Origin: Acanthosoma haemorrhoidale
Lineage: Eukaryota > Arthropoda > Insecta > Hemiptera > Acanthosomatidae
Length of the DNA stretch: 64,000 nt
Assembly (NCBI GenBank): GCA_930367205.1
Contig: OV884011.1
Span: 35,973,754 to 36,037,753 of the forward strand
Reading direction: 5' to 3'
Shown here one piece after another: positions 1 through 12,705 of the stretch (within the stretch, counting starts at the first letter, position 1; each line of letters opens with the position of its first letter). Position numbers and translations under genes: made by a program. Below the pieces are notes generated by a model. That model worked only from the letters and a program-made list of their open reading frames with translations. It was not told the origin of the DNA and ran no database searches.

Positions 1-623
1 GTCCCCTTCATTGTTGACTCCCATTACACAACTATATTTTTAGTGATATCTTTGAATTTATTTTGGCTAACCATCAAAAAATTAAATCATAACTTAAAAA
101 CTTAAATAGCTTCCGTGCTTACCATTGTTGAAAACGGACAAGGTGAGTCAATATTGAAACCCGTCGTTCACTACCGAACAGAAACTTCTGAAAAAGGCAA
201 TGGCAGTCCTATTATTTAGTCGGATGTTGTGCAACCTAGGTACCAATTATGATCCCCGGTCACGAAAGTTGTAAAGCAGATAACGCGACGATGTACAAGA
301 TCGACGACAATCAACTTCCCAGAGAGATTACGACAGCAAAATATTTGGAGTATCTTTCACAACAAAGCTTCCTAATAGAAAGGAAAACATGATTCGGAGA
401 GTAAACAACAAACGAGAAAGTGGACTAGGCAAGCAATAGATACCACTGGAAATGTCCAATATTACTCTTCCTCTTCGAAGAGGAACGTATAACATCTTAA
501 CAAAAATAGACGAACTTCTTGTCGAGTCCGAAGAGGTTTTACTATGGAATGATTACAGACAATCGTCATCCCCGCCTGTATAGGATATTACTAACATTAA
601 TAGGACGAACATTGAATCTCGAG
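1..623. other. No gene recognised; edge of a repeat
   Basis: No exon with a recognisable product is visible. A short inverted motif (CTCTTCCTCTTCGAAGAGGAA) sits near 464-485. An open frame starting at 519 runs on into the R1 repeat that follows, so the right part of this stretch is probably retroelement-derived. Confidence 0.4.
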
Positions 624-944
624 TTATATAATGCTAAGAATATTATAATGCTAAAAGTAGAAGGGGTTGAGCAGAACGTATACCTGCCTACTGACTTCAT
701 GGAAGTCACTGATATTTCTAAGTAAGCATCTCTTCAAGACCTCCCTCCTACTTCCAAGAACTTAACCTCAGCTTTAGCCCCAGACCACTTGTTCTCAGAC
801 ACTTGTTCCCACACATTCCACCCTGTAGTATGTAGTAACGTAACTGATAATATTTGTAGATTCCAGTGTTTTGCTTGTACTTCATAATGAAGCTTTTCTT
901 TCATTTCTTTTAAAAGACTCTTCTCTACAAAGATTATTTAACTT
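624..944 (+). repeat. R1 repeat, copy 1 (LTR-like end of a retroelement)
   Basis: This segment aligns by eye with 32627-32986 in the same orientation, from TTATATAATGCTAAGAA through to CTCTACAAAGATTA. Both copies contain GTGTTTTGCTTGTACTTCATAAT followed by AAGCTTTTCTTTC; the poly(A) signal is AATGAA here (886-891) and AATAAA in the other copy. The 519-725 frame ends in VYLPTDFMEV, and the other copy keeps VYLPRDFMEV in frame before its own stop. That pattern fits the C-terminus of an element protein followed by a terminal repeat. The copies have diverged clearly, so this is an old fragment. The element class is inferred; no reverse transcriptase or integrase is visible. Confidence 0.55.
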
Positions 945-2280
945 AAGACAAAATTTAAAAATCGGAAAAAACGTGTTTTATCACAAAAGACGTTTCTTCA
1001 GTCGCTATAGGGTTTTATCCGTCATATATTTGTTGTTGTTTTTTGAAAAGAAAATATATAAGTTATGTAATAAGTTTTAATGAAATACACACAGCCCCGA
1101 ATGTTTGTCTCTATATTCTTTCTTAAATTTACAAGCCCTTCATTTTGTTTAATTTTACGCGCTGTTAGAGGAACGATGTGAGGTAAGGAAGATAAAATAA
1201 TTATTGATTTTCAAAGAGCTTTTCTTTTGTAATATCCACTGATAAATAAAACCCGCTAAAGAAGGTCTCCCTTTCAACAAGCGTCGTCTTCTCATGTGCA
1301 GGACATCCCAAGTGACGGTTTCGCTCCTTATTAACCCTCCTACAAAACGTATAAAAAAACATGCCTATGCTATTGATCCGTGCACCAACAAGTACAAGAA
1401 TGGTTCCTTCGTCAATGAATGGCTCTGAAGTACAAGCGCTGTCACATTGTTGTACTTTTGTACTTTCCTGTACCACTCCGGACCACCTTTCATACCCCGG
1501 CATAATTATTTATGCACGACATTGACCTGTTCTTGGGGGGCGACCTCCGGCTCACTTCCTGCCTTCATCGCGGATTGCGTCATTGAGAAATTAACACACC
1601 TGGGCAGGTCAGTATTAATGACTTTAATAATGATCGCGTGAGGTATCGGAGACATACCGCCGAAACCTACGCTGCACATGTGTCGCGAAGGAAGACTTCC
1701 TCGAACTATGCAAATGTCTCCTGACGATGTATCATTAATGAGGTCCGAGAAATCTCAGCGTTTCCTTTCATACAGTGCCAAATGAAACATTACTTTATTT
1801 AACAACTTCGCTCGCTAATTTCAAGTTTCTATTCTCAATAAAATATATTAGAATATTATAAACAAAAATGTGCAAATTTTTTTTTTTCTTTTTATTTTAC
1901 ATCCATTACGAGCTAAATTGTCATTTTTAAGTATATACAAATGAAATAAAGGATGCAGGATGCACTGAAAAATTAAATGTTGGAATGTCTCAATGACTCA
2001 ACTCAATGACCAGAAGTGTTTATTAGTTGATCAGCTAAATTTATTTATGAAAGAGAGATGTTAGATTTTCATCAATTTTATTAATGGACGACGTTTCGGC
2101 TATGTATGTCTGTCTGCACCAGGTACGAGACACTGTTGGAGACGACCAAACCAAACTGAAGAACTCGGTTACCAGGAATTTTAATTTCTTCTCGGTTCTC
2201 CAATGTGATTTAGACGATCAGTATCTCCGATCATACCACACGAAGAACTGATACTGGCGTAAATAGAATGTCAAACGATG
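945..2280. other. Non-coding, no feature recognised
   Basis: This stretch is A+T rich and holds only short chance frames on both strands, none with a recognisable domain. Confidence 0.4.
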
Positions 2281-2345
2281 CCCATTAATAAATTTGATGA
2301 AAATCTCCCTCTATCGCAGAGCTAAGCCGATATCCCTAAAATCTC
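2281..2345 (+). repeat. Repeat fragment shared with 41859-41925
   Basis: Both places read CCCATTAATA, then TTTGATGAAAA, a CCTC-type tract, CTAAGC and GAT-TCCC in the same order. Similar text (CAACCTAAGC then GATATCCC) occurs at 23290-23315 and 24810-24825, a few hundred bases ahead of family C copies, so it may be the 5' part of family C. Confidence 0.4.
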
Positions 2346-2430
2346 TTCTACACATTTTTGTAATAACGGCTAAAAATATTTTAAATTAGACCTTTGAAAC
2401 CTTAAAAGTTATATTTTTTTCACGATTACT

Positions 2431-2450
2431 CCCCCCCCCCAAAAAAAAAA
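2431..2450 (+). repeat. C10 run joined directly to A10 run
   Basis: Ten C are followed immediately by ten A. This is one of about fourteen C or G runs of nine or more bases in this A+T-rich window. Its length is probably polymorphic and prone to sequencing error. Confidence 0.9.
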
Positions 2451-3576
2451 ACTAATCAGAATAATTGGAGATGTTGTAGGATGTATACTTTTAAAATTTC
2501 AGATTCGTTTTAGTTCAATTTGTTTGTATCGTTGTCTAGTCGTCTCTCATAATCTCGATGTCTGTATGAAATAGGCGTTGGACAACACAAGATTCCAAAG
2601 AAGTTAATCTCCTAGCGCCGGTTCCTAGATACCAGTGGAGAGTACCCGTGGATTTGTCAGGATTAAGAAGGCAGCTGTCCACCACCTCCGTTGTGAAACC
2701 AATCTCTTCATATATCTTGGGATTGGAAGGGACATTTGAAGTCGATCAACATAACTCACCGACCGAGATAAAACTCTTGAATATAAGGTAAGATGTTAGA
2801 CAGGGGGGGGGGGGAGTTTATTCCATTATATAAATTAAAAAAAATAACAAAACCTGTATATAATGTAGCAACGCTACAGGAAATACAAAAATAATTTGTA
2901 AATAGATTCGCCTGAGGATCTGTAGTTGTATATAATTATCTGTAAATTTAAAGGGGCTATGAAAAAAAAAAAAAGATGTTAGACAAAAATAATGTCGGCG
3001 ATTTATCGAAAGCAAAATTTTTATATTTGTACTGTTTCTCTGAGTCGGGAGTTTTAACGACAAAAAAAATTCCTAATTAAATGAGCTCACTTTAACCCAA
3101 TAATGACAGGTGTTCAGGTCGACTTTGCTGCCCCCTGAACTACTAACTAGTACCAGGATTTGGCTGACATCCCATCACTTGCTGGCAGGGAAATTTCCAT
3201 GTCAGTGATCAGCTTCACGGCGAACCACTCGTGAGAGCTAACACTATAGAGATGGAAGACAAATAAAACAAAGGATACCCCGATAGGCAACTTCTTCGGA
3301 ACAGAGAAAGCTGGGAGAGGCTTTGAGGAAGAAAGTTGGGCGATGATGCTAAGAGATACGTACTAGTTAGGTTAGGCAGAACAAGGGAAATGAGACTAGA
3401 TGTTCACAAACTGTTTAGCAAAACATGTAATACTTAAAACAATCCCTCTTAAATACCAAGGAAATATGTTTATTGCAACAAAAATTACAATCGGTCCAAT
3501 GGACCAGTAAGCAATTGTGATCAATGATCCAAATAATCGCATATGCTCAGGACCTAATTGCAAAAAGTCATTGCCG
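2451..3576. other. Non-coding, with a G12 run
   Basis: Apart from twelve G at 2803-2814 and an A-rich run near 2961, I see nothing that can be named. The minus-strand frame at 2818-3063 is a low-complexity chance frame. Confidence 0.4.
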
Positions 3577-3624
3577 AAACTCACAATGTAATATATTTAC
3601 AAACTCACAATGTAATATATTTAC
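3577..3624 (+). repeat. 24-bp perfect tandem duplication
   Basis: AAACTCACAATGTAATATAT plus TTAC occurs twice back to back, at 3577-3600 and 3601-3624, with no mismatch. It looks like a recent slippage or duplication event. Confidence 0.95.
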
Positions 3625-3677
3625 AAAAGGCTAAAATCATTGGATTTGTCGTGTTGGTGTGTCTTTAACCATAGAAA

Positions 3678-3865
3678 AAAAACAACTCGGAACTTAAAAT
3701 AATAAAAAGCTTCTGAGTTGGGCCTTAAAAAAAAAAGCAATCACTTTTTAACTCTATTTTTCCATACTCCCTGTTATTGTATTTAAACAAAAACTAAATC
3801 AGCATATCTCAAAGTGTTGTTGAATGTCCATTTAAAATTTTAGATCGACTCAATCATTTCTACGA
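3678..3865 (-). repeat. Family C dispersed repeat, minus copy
   Basis: The reverse complement reads ATGATTGAGTCGATCT, then ATTCAACAACACTTTGAGATATGCTGATT. Further on it carries an AACTCAGAAGCTTTTTATTATTTTAAGTTCC-like end. These match, in order, the landmarks of the plus copies at 16873-17062 and 18604-18812. The copy is clearly degenerate. Confidence 0.5.
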
Positions 3866-6404
3866 CCATTACGACCAAAGATAACCAGACGAACAACTAA
3901 CAACGTCGTTAAAACTGTCAATTAAATCTCTTTTAATCATGTTGCAGGAACTTTTTTTAACGCCAGGAAGTTCCTCTTGAAAAGACTAATAACTAAAAAT
4001 AATGACGAATCGCAAAAAAAAAAAGTAATTATGGTGCATTAATAAAAGAAAGTACTAATATCAACGCCTTAAGACTTGGAAATCGCCAATGAGTCATTGT
4101 TTTTAAATCATAAATATTACTTGTTTGAATGTTTATCATACATGGGAGCTCCCTTAAGGAAAACATTCTGACAAGATTTACCGTTGTAGATTCATTATTT
4201 AGCATTGAGACTTGAAGCGCAGCTGTACTTAATGAAGTATTATGGAAATTGGAACCATCCATCAACCTTTAAGCATTGAGAACCAGAACAACGCTCCCAA
4301 AACCTCCGCTTAACCTAGAAAGGTCTTCCCCCTTCGTACTGCTTAGCTCCAAGGGAGATTCTAGAGATTTATTCAATGCCGAAATTGACATTTTCTGCAT
4401 TAAAGCTTTAGTGAGATTTCTCTTTATGTATTTCAATGCAGTTCAAATTTCAATCGAATCATTAATTTTTTTTTTACACGCGTAGCTTATTATTGAAATA
4501 TTCTAAAACACTTTCAAAATACTTTTTTAATATTAAATTAGGGGTGCTACAATAATCAATATATATATAAAATCTTGAAACGCAAAAAAGGGACAAAAAC
4601 ACGGTTTGTTTTCTTCCTTCAATAGTACAAAAACTACGTAAAAAAAAGATAAAACAAATAACATTGTGTTTGTTCAATACTTACAAACTCCTTAGAACAA
4701 TAGCGATTTTCGACGCTAAAGCTTTCTTTAGCTGTGATTTCTCCAAATGCATTAACATTTTTAACTTCTGTTGTCTCGTGGGGGTTGGTCCAGGTCTCAT
4801 TCGACGGTGAATTTAATGTCACAACGTTATCATTTATTATTTGAGATATTCTAGTGAAAAAATTCAAATCCCCCCCCCCCAAATTCTGATTGCTTCATGT
4901 TCAAAGATTCGCCCATAAATGTCCCACCTTGTATAAAAACAGCTAACCTAAACTTTTGTCCAAACTATAACTTGATCCATTTTGAAAATTTTAAGTGGTA
5001 GGTCAGTCGTATGATCAACCCATTAATAAAACACGAGTTCTCGGGCGCCTGCATCTTAATTTGACTGTTTAACGTAACCTTGTCTAGACTAGATTGTTCT
5101 TTATTGGGGTTAATTATTCTGCCATTTAAATTTCAAAAAATCAGTTGTTTATGTCTAGGGTTTTAAGTGCCAATCAGGGTGATATTTTTCGCATCGGTTC
5201 AATGAAATCTTGGGTTTCGTCTGTTTTATTTTTCAAACCCAGAAATTTTTTTTTTGTGTGCTTGATCTGTAGACGGGTCTGTAGATGAACTTTTAGCAGG
5301 GAATTCCATTTTATGTCTCGACGACGGAATTAATAGTGACCAGAAAAAATAATTTAAGGTCATTTCAAGGCGGGAAATCAAGAAGGTCTTCTGACTATAA
5401 TTCTTTTACAACCTCAAGGGCATAAGATTGCCGAATTCATTTTAAAGAGTTAATTGACAGATTTTAGTTACTAAAATCAAAGAAAGGTTTAATGATTTCT
5501 GAAACCTAAGATCTGAACGGATTCGAAATGATTATGTATGTATCCTATGTATCTTGATGTTATAAAAAAAATCAAGTCAAGTCTCAAGGGTTTCGTTACA
5601 GTTAGAAAATGATTTTAATGGCACTTATAATCACTATTTTTTTTAATAATAATACACTTAGGTCCTTCCTAACAAATGTATTACATCCTCGAGATCTTTC
5701 AAGTCATACTTTTGTCCAGGTTTTTGATTAATCAAAGATTTTCTTACTAAAGCTACACACAATTCATGAAAATTGTGTAATAAAAAAAAAAAGTCTCAAC
5801 TTTGTAGCGATAAAAAATATATCCCGGAAAATGTCCCAGGAATGTCCGCCTCAACAAAAGAAACTGTTCCGCGGATGGTTATCTAACAGGCATTGGAAGG
5901 ACGGCCGACTCATTAAATTATTTTATTATTTTTTTTTATTTTAGCTAGTGTTATGAAAATAAAAAAATATCTGTGGACTGCGCCTGGTTGCTAACTTTGG
6001 ACAAGCTTAAGAATTCTACTTCTAAGCCTCCTGGGGGAAACAGAGTGGCCTGTTCTATCACTCCCCAAAACATATTTTTCTCGTAAAGAGGATAAAGGTA
6101 CGCTGTTAGTTTGTATGTAATTTTAACACCTATTCACTTGTTTGTTTTAGAATTTACTAGTCAATTTATGAATCCGTTTACGTCCATTATGAATGAAGTT
6201 GTTAAATTTTTTAAAATGTGTTAAGGAAAATAGAACGAAGAATGCAAAGTAATAATATCAATAAATACTCCCAGGACTCAAATGAATATCTCAAAAACTT
6301 ATTAAGTGGTTGTGGAAAATTTTAATCGTAGTGTAAGTAGGATAAATAGAGATGCAAACAAAAATTGTGGACCTTTCCTTTAAGAAGTTAGGAGCCAAAG
6401 GCAA
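3866..6404. other. Non-coding; C11 run at 4870-4880
   Basis: No gene is recognised. The frames at 4029-4265, 4276-4485 and 4634-4882 match no domain I know. The stretch also holds several A or T runs and the eleven-C run at 4870. Confidence 0.4.
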
Positions 6405-6557
6405 TATTGCCACCTTCCCGGCTGTGGAGAGGAGGCAAGGATTAGGGACACCTACACGCTGCTACTCCTGTAGCCGCATCACTAATACGTAGCAGTGAGA
6501 ACCACAGACGCTCAGGACACGAGAGGAGAAAACTGACCGATGCCAGAACTCCTATGA
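6405..6557 (+). repeat. Family E repeat, partial degraded copy
   Basis: The order of landmarks matches the internal part of the 11245-11755 copy: GAGGAGGC, CACGCT, GTAGCCGC, then CCACAGACGCTCAGGACA, a GGAGAAAACTG stretch and an AACTCCTATG end. Neither end of the full repeat is present, so this is an old internal fragment in the same orientation as the 11-kb copy. Confidence 0.5.
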
Positions 6558-7725
6558 ATAAACATTGACAAAAGATGTTGGGGCCACTTCCGTTTCGAAC
6601 TCTTAGCAGGATTATAGGTTTGGGTGATACTTGAAAGTGATATCACCAGAAGATTGTAATTTTGACTGTTTCAGATTCCATTTATGATGATTAATCAATG
6701 TTCGGTTTTCTTCAGTTAAACGGTCAGGGGGGGGGGGTGAACTATACGAAAGAACTTTTTTATACCCCCCCCCCCCCACCGCGGTTCCCGGTCTTTTCAT
6801 TTAAGTCCTGTGTCGTAAGACGTATTCTTCGTTAAACTAAACTTTGGTTTGTACGCGGTACAAATAGCCATAACGATGACTGTTAGTAACCCACAATGAA
6901 GGACAGAAAGATGTTAATGAATTCTATCGGCCTTACGACTGGCAAACATACTTCAAGCTGCTCTCTTAAAGTTCAAGATCGAACGCCTTTTCTCCGAAAC
7001 AGTCGCAACTGTCTACCAGGTGACATGCCGTTCCCTTTTGAGCTGAACAGACAATATCAGAGTTAACATTTGATTTGGAACAGGATACAATTTTCCGTCT
7101 AAAATTATTTTATATCGATTATAAACTAATTGTATTGAAAAAAATATTTGTATATATTTAATAGATATCTAATTAAATAAACCTTGATATTCAAAAATGC
7201 TTAATTTTATTTTTTAAACCATCACGATCAATGGAAATCGTCATTTCATAAACTCACAGATCTTGTTAGCATCATCTCGCCGTATTGTTTATCTTGTTTA
7301 AATATTTATCTTACAATTGTTCCTATCTAATTATTTTTGAAGTATTAACATTCAATAGCAATTTATCTTGGAATTGGTTGTCACTGTACATGAGATTTTG
7401 TCAACACTCCCACAGCTGTTTTATTTTATTATTACTAAAGGCATTTCCATTAATAGTTTTTTGTGTGTATTTATAGTCCACTAAGGCCCAACAAACAGCA
7501 CACCGAGATTTTTCATTACACTGTAATTGTCCGTTAATTTTTTTTTGCTATTCATTTATGTCGTATTATATTATACAGACGTCTGCATATTGTTGTTTTT
7601 GTTTTATATATGTGAATCCATCTATGAATTGGTTTACTAAATGTAGTTAAACACTGTTTTATTTTATTTCGTAATTATTGTTATATCTTTTCTTTATTTT
7701 GCATTATTTTTATTTCACCTCAACA
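6558..7725. other. Non-coding; contains facing G11 and C13 runs
   Basis: Eleven G at 6727-6737 and thirteen C at 6765-6777 face each other across 27 bases and could pair as a hairpin. The glycine- and proline-rich minus frame at 6612-6800 is only their translation. No gene is recognised. Confidence 0.5.
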
Positions 7726-8273
7726 TTAATGTTATTCAAAGAGGACTTTGTCACGGAATAATTAAATTTTATTATTACTTTTTATTTACAATATTCATTT
7801 CACATAGTTAACGGATTAATGACACATTATTTTTCCATAAGATTACTTTTATTTTTAGCTCCAGTATTGCATGAAATAAAACTAACATGCAAAGTATCAT
7901 CTCTCATCGTAAAACACGGAACGAGTTAAAGTTGTGATATCGATTTTAATGCCGGTGTGTAATTAAATTTCACAAATAAAAAAAAAAAATGATCAAGAAT
8001 ACGAAATATTTAATTTGTTGACTAATTTAATATGATAGGAAGATAATTATTTATTTTTAATTCCAAGTAATTAAGTAATAACTTTAATAAGGTTTGATGG
8101 AGATACAAATATTTTTAAGTCGTTGGATAATCAAATGGAATATTAATACAAAATTTCATGTTTATAAGTCGAACAGACAAGAAAACACACAGAAGAAAAC
8201 ATAAGGGTTTCTGATTTTGAAACAAAAAAAAATCAATGAACTCTAAAAATGTAAAAATGTTATTGCGATTTTT
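7726..8273 (+). repeat. Tandem duplication, first (full) copy, 548 bp
   Basis: Bases 7726-7950 recur at 8272-8496 (offset 546), and bases 8083-8273 recur at 8491-8681 (offset 408). I saw no mismatch in either block when reading line by line. The 138-bp middle part, about 7945-8082, is present only in this copy and is bounded on both sides by the short direct repeat TTTAAT. The unit itself is non-coding. Confidence 0.9.
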
Positions 8274-8681
8274 AATGTTATTCAAAGAGGACTTTGTCAC
8301 GGAATAATTAAATTTTATTATTACTTTTTATTTACAATATTCATTTCACATAGTTAACGGATTAATGACACATTATTTTTCCATAAGATTACTTTTATTT
8401 TTAGCTCCAGTATTGCATGAAATAAAACTAACATGCAAAGTATCATCTCTCATCGTAAAACACGGAACGAGTTAAAGTTGTGATATCGATTTTAATAAGG
8501 TTTGATGGAGATACAAATATTTTTAAGTCGTTGGATAATCAAATGGAATATTAATACAAAATTTCATGTTTATAAGTCGAACAGACAAGAAAACACACAG
8601 AAGAAAACATAAGGGTTTCTGATTTTGAAACAAAAAAAAATCAATGAACTCTAAAAATGTAAAAATGTTATTGCGATTTTT
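8272..8681 (+). repeat. Tandem duplication, second copy with internal deletion
   Basis: This is the same unit as 7726-8273 minus 138 bp. The junction lies at a TTTAAT microhomology (8491-8496), as expected for a slippage or end-joining deletion. It ends in a longer T run (about 8677-8693) than the first copy. The apparent identity of the flanking blocks means the duplication is very recent, or that two haplotypes were joined in assembly. Confidence 0.9.
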
Positions 8682-9622
8682 TTTTTTTTTTTTAGAACTA
8701 TAGAGTAAACTATAGACCCGTCACCATACTCAAATCAAGGTCACTGGTTACTTGGACAGCTGATCTCAATTTCTTCACAACCTTATTTTCATATAGAAGG
8801 AAAGCCTTTTTTCAAGGGGGTTATGCTAGAAGCCCCAGATGTGATCGAAATAAAAATAACCCCCCAAAAAAGAATGACCGTTTATTTCTGCGTCATGTTT
8901 GAAAGCAGATCTTCTTTCTTACTTCGGACTCTGCAACAATACGAAGGGCTGGTGGTAGGCAAGGGACCTTCGTCATCTTTGGATCTAATAGTACGATTTC
9001 TCAATAGAAATATTTTGAGAAATATTGGTGTTGGTGTTAACGATTTTTTCAAATCGAACAGAAACTAAAAACAAAATTCTAACGTCATCTTTCTTGATTA
9101 TGATTAAAGTCATCATTGAAGTACAAATAAATTTAATAAAAATAAAATGTTAATATAAGAAACATTTTTTCAGAATATATTATGCCTCGAGCCCTTATGG
9201 TTGACTAATCTATGTTAGCAATATTTTGAAATAAAGGATTCTCGGTATGTTTGTCTGTTTAATCTATGCACTCGGATAAAGGACTGAAAAGCAGGCTATC
9301 ATATCCACCTACTTATGTATCCAGAAGTGAAATGAATTCATTTTACATCTAAGGATTCTGACCCAGAAACTTAATACCACGAAGCAATTACTGTAACCAA
9401 GACACATGAGAAGCCTTTCTTCCGTCTAAACCCCCCCTCCCTTCTACAATAGAAAAATAAATGTTAGCATTACTTTTAGCAGATAATACCTAGGAATTCG
9501 ATATCGATTTTCGTGTGAGACGTCCAGTTGGCGATAAGGCTGCTGGCAAGCTGCGCGCAGACGGACCATCTGTCTGCGAGCGTACTGGATCTGCACCAGC
9601 TGTCAACGGACGCTGCAAAAAC
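8682..9622. other. Non-coding, no feature recognised
   Basis: The 81-residue plus frame at 8823-9068 has no recognisable domain and no splice context that I trust. Confidence 0.35.
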
Positions 9623-9859
9623 TTAAGCTACAGCTGTAGGAAATGTATGCGATGTTAGAGGTACTACTTTCTGTCTCTCTGTTCTAAAAAAGCTGTCCTC
9701 AAAATTATGCAGTTCTGAAGTTATGGATGTATATTCCACAAGACCTCGAAGTGTGCTGATAAGGTTTCTATTTAAATTGAACTTTTCCATGACAGGAGGA
9801 CAATACACCACTGGGCGCTCTACTTCCCACGTATTAATCTGTATTACCCGATATTTTTA
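9623..9859 (-). pseudogene. Unidentified open frame, possible transposon remnant
   Basis: This minus frame of about 79 codons is open from 9859 to the stop at 9623. It includes the stretch WEVERPVVYCPPVMEKFNLN near its start and has mixed, protein-like composition, unlike most chance frames here. The surrounding 9.5-9.85 kb is richer in G+C than its neighbours. I do not recognise the family. There is no good start codon or clear splice pair. It may be a decayed transposase piece or a chance frame. Confidence 0.2.
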
Positions 9860-11244
9860 CAGCACATTCACTGATTGTGTCTGAATTCGAAAATAATGTT
9901 AGAAAAACAAACAATTACGGGGAGGCATGGGTTTAAAAATAAACATGAACAAAGCTGGTCCTATTTAGTAAACTATTAAGATTTCTCCAAATTCTGATTA
10001 GGCTAAACCCCCCCCCCCGGTTAAGAACTCATATAAATCAGTAACAATAATATAATGTAAAAGCTAATCTGAAAAATAAAGGTTTGATAGCCAATAATGC
10101 GAATTGAGTATTATACAATATATTAATTAATCATGTAATAATATAATATAACTATTATACTAATACGATTTCAATTGGGCTTTTATGTTTTCACCCGTGT
10201 GCTTGTTTGTCATGGCGATTGTAAGACCCCTGTCACTTTAATTATTGGGTAATTAAATAATATATTATTTTCCTGTCATACAGAGTAGGGTTTCAAATTA
10301 AAGATCTTAGAATAATTTGCATTTTTTATTTTTCTTCTTTGAACTGCAACAAAATTAATTTCAAATATCGTGTTCACAGCTTAATCTAAACCCGTGTTTT
10401 ACATCTTATTATTAATTACATCTTTGAAACAAATAATAAAAAAAAAATAAGAAGAGTAACTAACCAAACCAAAAAATGTCGACGTGTTAATTAATAATAC
10501 GTTGGGGGTTTTGTTGAATATAGATATATAAAAACATAAAATCATACTAACCGTATCTATATATAATAAAACAGTAGTTGCCTTGGTTACATATTGTCAA
10601 GTACTGTTTCAATCAATAGAGCGGACTTGGTGAAGAACTGCCCTTGAATGCGTATGCTAATAAACATAATTGAATAAAACTTAGTAAAAAAATCAACAAT
10701 GAAACAATTTGCCAGATCATCGAAACCTTTATTTGCGCGGTATTTCACACTGAAGAGACTTTATGTATTAATGTTTAAGTTCCGAGCTGATTTTAATAAA
10801 TTTTTTAAACCCAATATTTTTGATATTTACAATTTTTTTTTAACAGTTCAAAAAGAGATCTTCAGAAAATAAGATTAAAATTAAAAATTAAATGAAGTAT
10901 TTTTGGTCAAATATACCATTAATTTAATTTAAAATGAATCATTCAATACTCAGTTTTAAATAATATAAGGGGAGAATCTTTACATTCGCAAGCTACCTCC
11001 TTGATTTCGTTTTTCTATAATTGTAAGAACACAATTTTGCTAACCAATTGATGTAAACAAATTTCGCTCGTTAACACTATGTTTAAATATTGACACAATT
11101 AACGATTTCCTCAGGTTAATAACTCTGTATAATTAATTATATTACACTAAAGCCCCAACACGTTATAGAAATTCTTATTATGAGGAAATCGAGTCCGTTT
11201 ATTGATACTCTACTCAAAATTCATTACTTATTTATAAAACTACT
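9860..11244. other. Very A+T-rich non-coding DNA; C11 run
   Basis: Apart from eleven C at 10008-10018, I see only A+T-rich low-complexity sequence and no coding signal. Confidence 0.45.
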
Positions 11245-11755
11245 TAATTAAGATAAAATTACGATCTGCCTCATTGGGGAGTAAGTAATTGTGATAAATG
11301 TTTTCATTCATGCCATATTTACAATTTTCGTTCACTCGCTCATTCATACAGTATTTAACAGCCCAGAGACCTCTCAAATCCACATGGTTGTCACCTCTCT
11401 CACATGCGAAAGAGGAAGCGGAGTCTTGGGAAGTCCCCCACGCTCCTCCGTCAGCCGCGTTACCGGATACGAGCTAGTGGAGGCTGACGAAGAGCTCGAG
11501 AGCCACATACGCTCAGGACATGATTGGAGAAACTGGCCATTTCCGGGACTCCCACTGTTACGCAGTTAAAGCAGGTCACGAAGCCACTGCAGTTTTAGTC
11601 TCCGAGGAGGATTATAGGGATGAGAGGTGCTGTGCAATGACTGCTAGGGGATTAGGTGGTTGGATAAGTTTCGATGGAACTTCATGAACTTGGAAGGGAT
11701 GAGTTCGAGAATGTAAGGCATATTAAGATCGTTATGAAGGGTTTTGTTCCTGACT
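11245..11755 (-). repeat. Family E repeat, copy 1 (LTR-like, minus orientation)
   Basis: The reverse complement aligns along most of its length with 14371-14860 and 21968-22460. Landmarks are the reverse complement of GATAAAATTACGATCTGCC at one end, TCACTCGCTCATTCATACAG, CACATACGCTCAGGACATGA, and TGAACTTGGAAGGGATGAG near the other end. Orientation is taken from the other copies, which carry a TATA-like box and an AATAAAG near the end. A 92-residue plus frame (11291-11569) is the repeat read backwards. Confidence 0.7.
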
Positions 11756-12705
11756 CAAAATTCAAAAAAAATAATTTTTTTTAAATACCAAGTTATTAAT
11801 TAATGACGCCTAATCATATTTTTCATGACTTTCTTAAATCGAATGGGGCAGGCCTCTGCAAAATCTCTTAGTTTCTGCTTTTGGAATAATACAACTGATT
11901 TTCGGTTGGGCCAATAAGGGTTTTACTTCAATGCAGATTCTCACCTCTAAGTTCAGAATTAAATTATTATCGACCTCGGTATAACCTGAAGCTGAGGGTA
12001 TATTTAGTTAGATTATTATAAAAATGCCTCGAACCGAGATATTTTCACTATTTTACTTCTCATGCCAGAAGTAATGTCGAAATGCAACTCGAAATATCCC
12101 AGGTATGAAAATCTACTTTAGCAGCAAACATTTAAATATACGCTATTAAAAATTCTTCAAGGAATGAACTCGCTTCAAGGCTGTGTGATTTTAAGGACAA
12201 GATTATTTAAAACCGCATTCGCAAACTGGAAAGGAAAAATATTACATATTTTAATATTAAAGTATTTAACCTCCACTATTTATCCGAATAAGTAATGAGC
12301 ATATTCTTAATATATGCCTGAAGGGAGCTAAACTTTCGAAAAGGTTCACAATTCGTTGGTATGTATGTGTATATCTGAAATTTAAATATTAACGAAACAC
12401 CTCGAAATATACTACTCTTAGTTAAGACAAAAAATTGAATACAACTTAGTCCGTTTCACTGACTTATGCCAGTGAGTTTAGACGTTATGATCTTCTCTTC
12501 TCTCCATGATCAAGGACATATAACAAAAATACAGTTTATACAGCCAAAAATATATTCTAAGCCGGTTTTTGTTTAAATCAAATATTTTAGCTATTAACAC
12601 ATTTTTTTTTGACACCACTAATAAAATGAAGTATTTTAGGAAGTAATTTAAAAAAAAAAAAATAGTGGGATCTATACCAATACTAATAATTATTAATTTA
12701 CGTAC
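11756..12705. other. Non-coding; weak family C remnant near 12390
   Basis: Around 12392-12440 the words AAACACCTCGAAATATACTACT and TTAGTTAAGAC recall the core of family C. Nothing else is recognised. Confidence 0.35.

Noticed and set aside
6612..6800. Glycine/proline-rich minus frame
   Set aside because: Produced by the G and C homopolymer runs.
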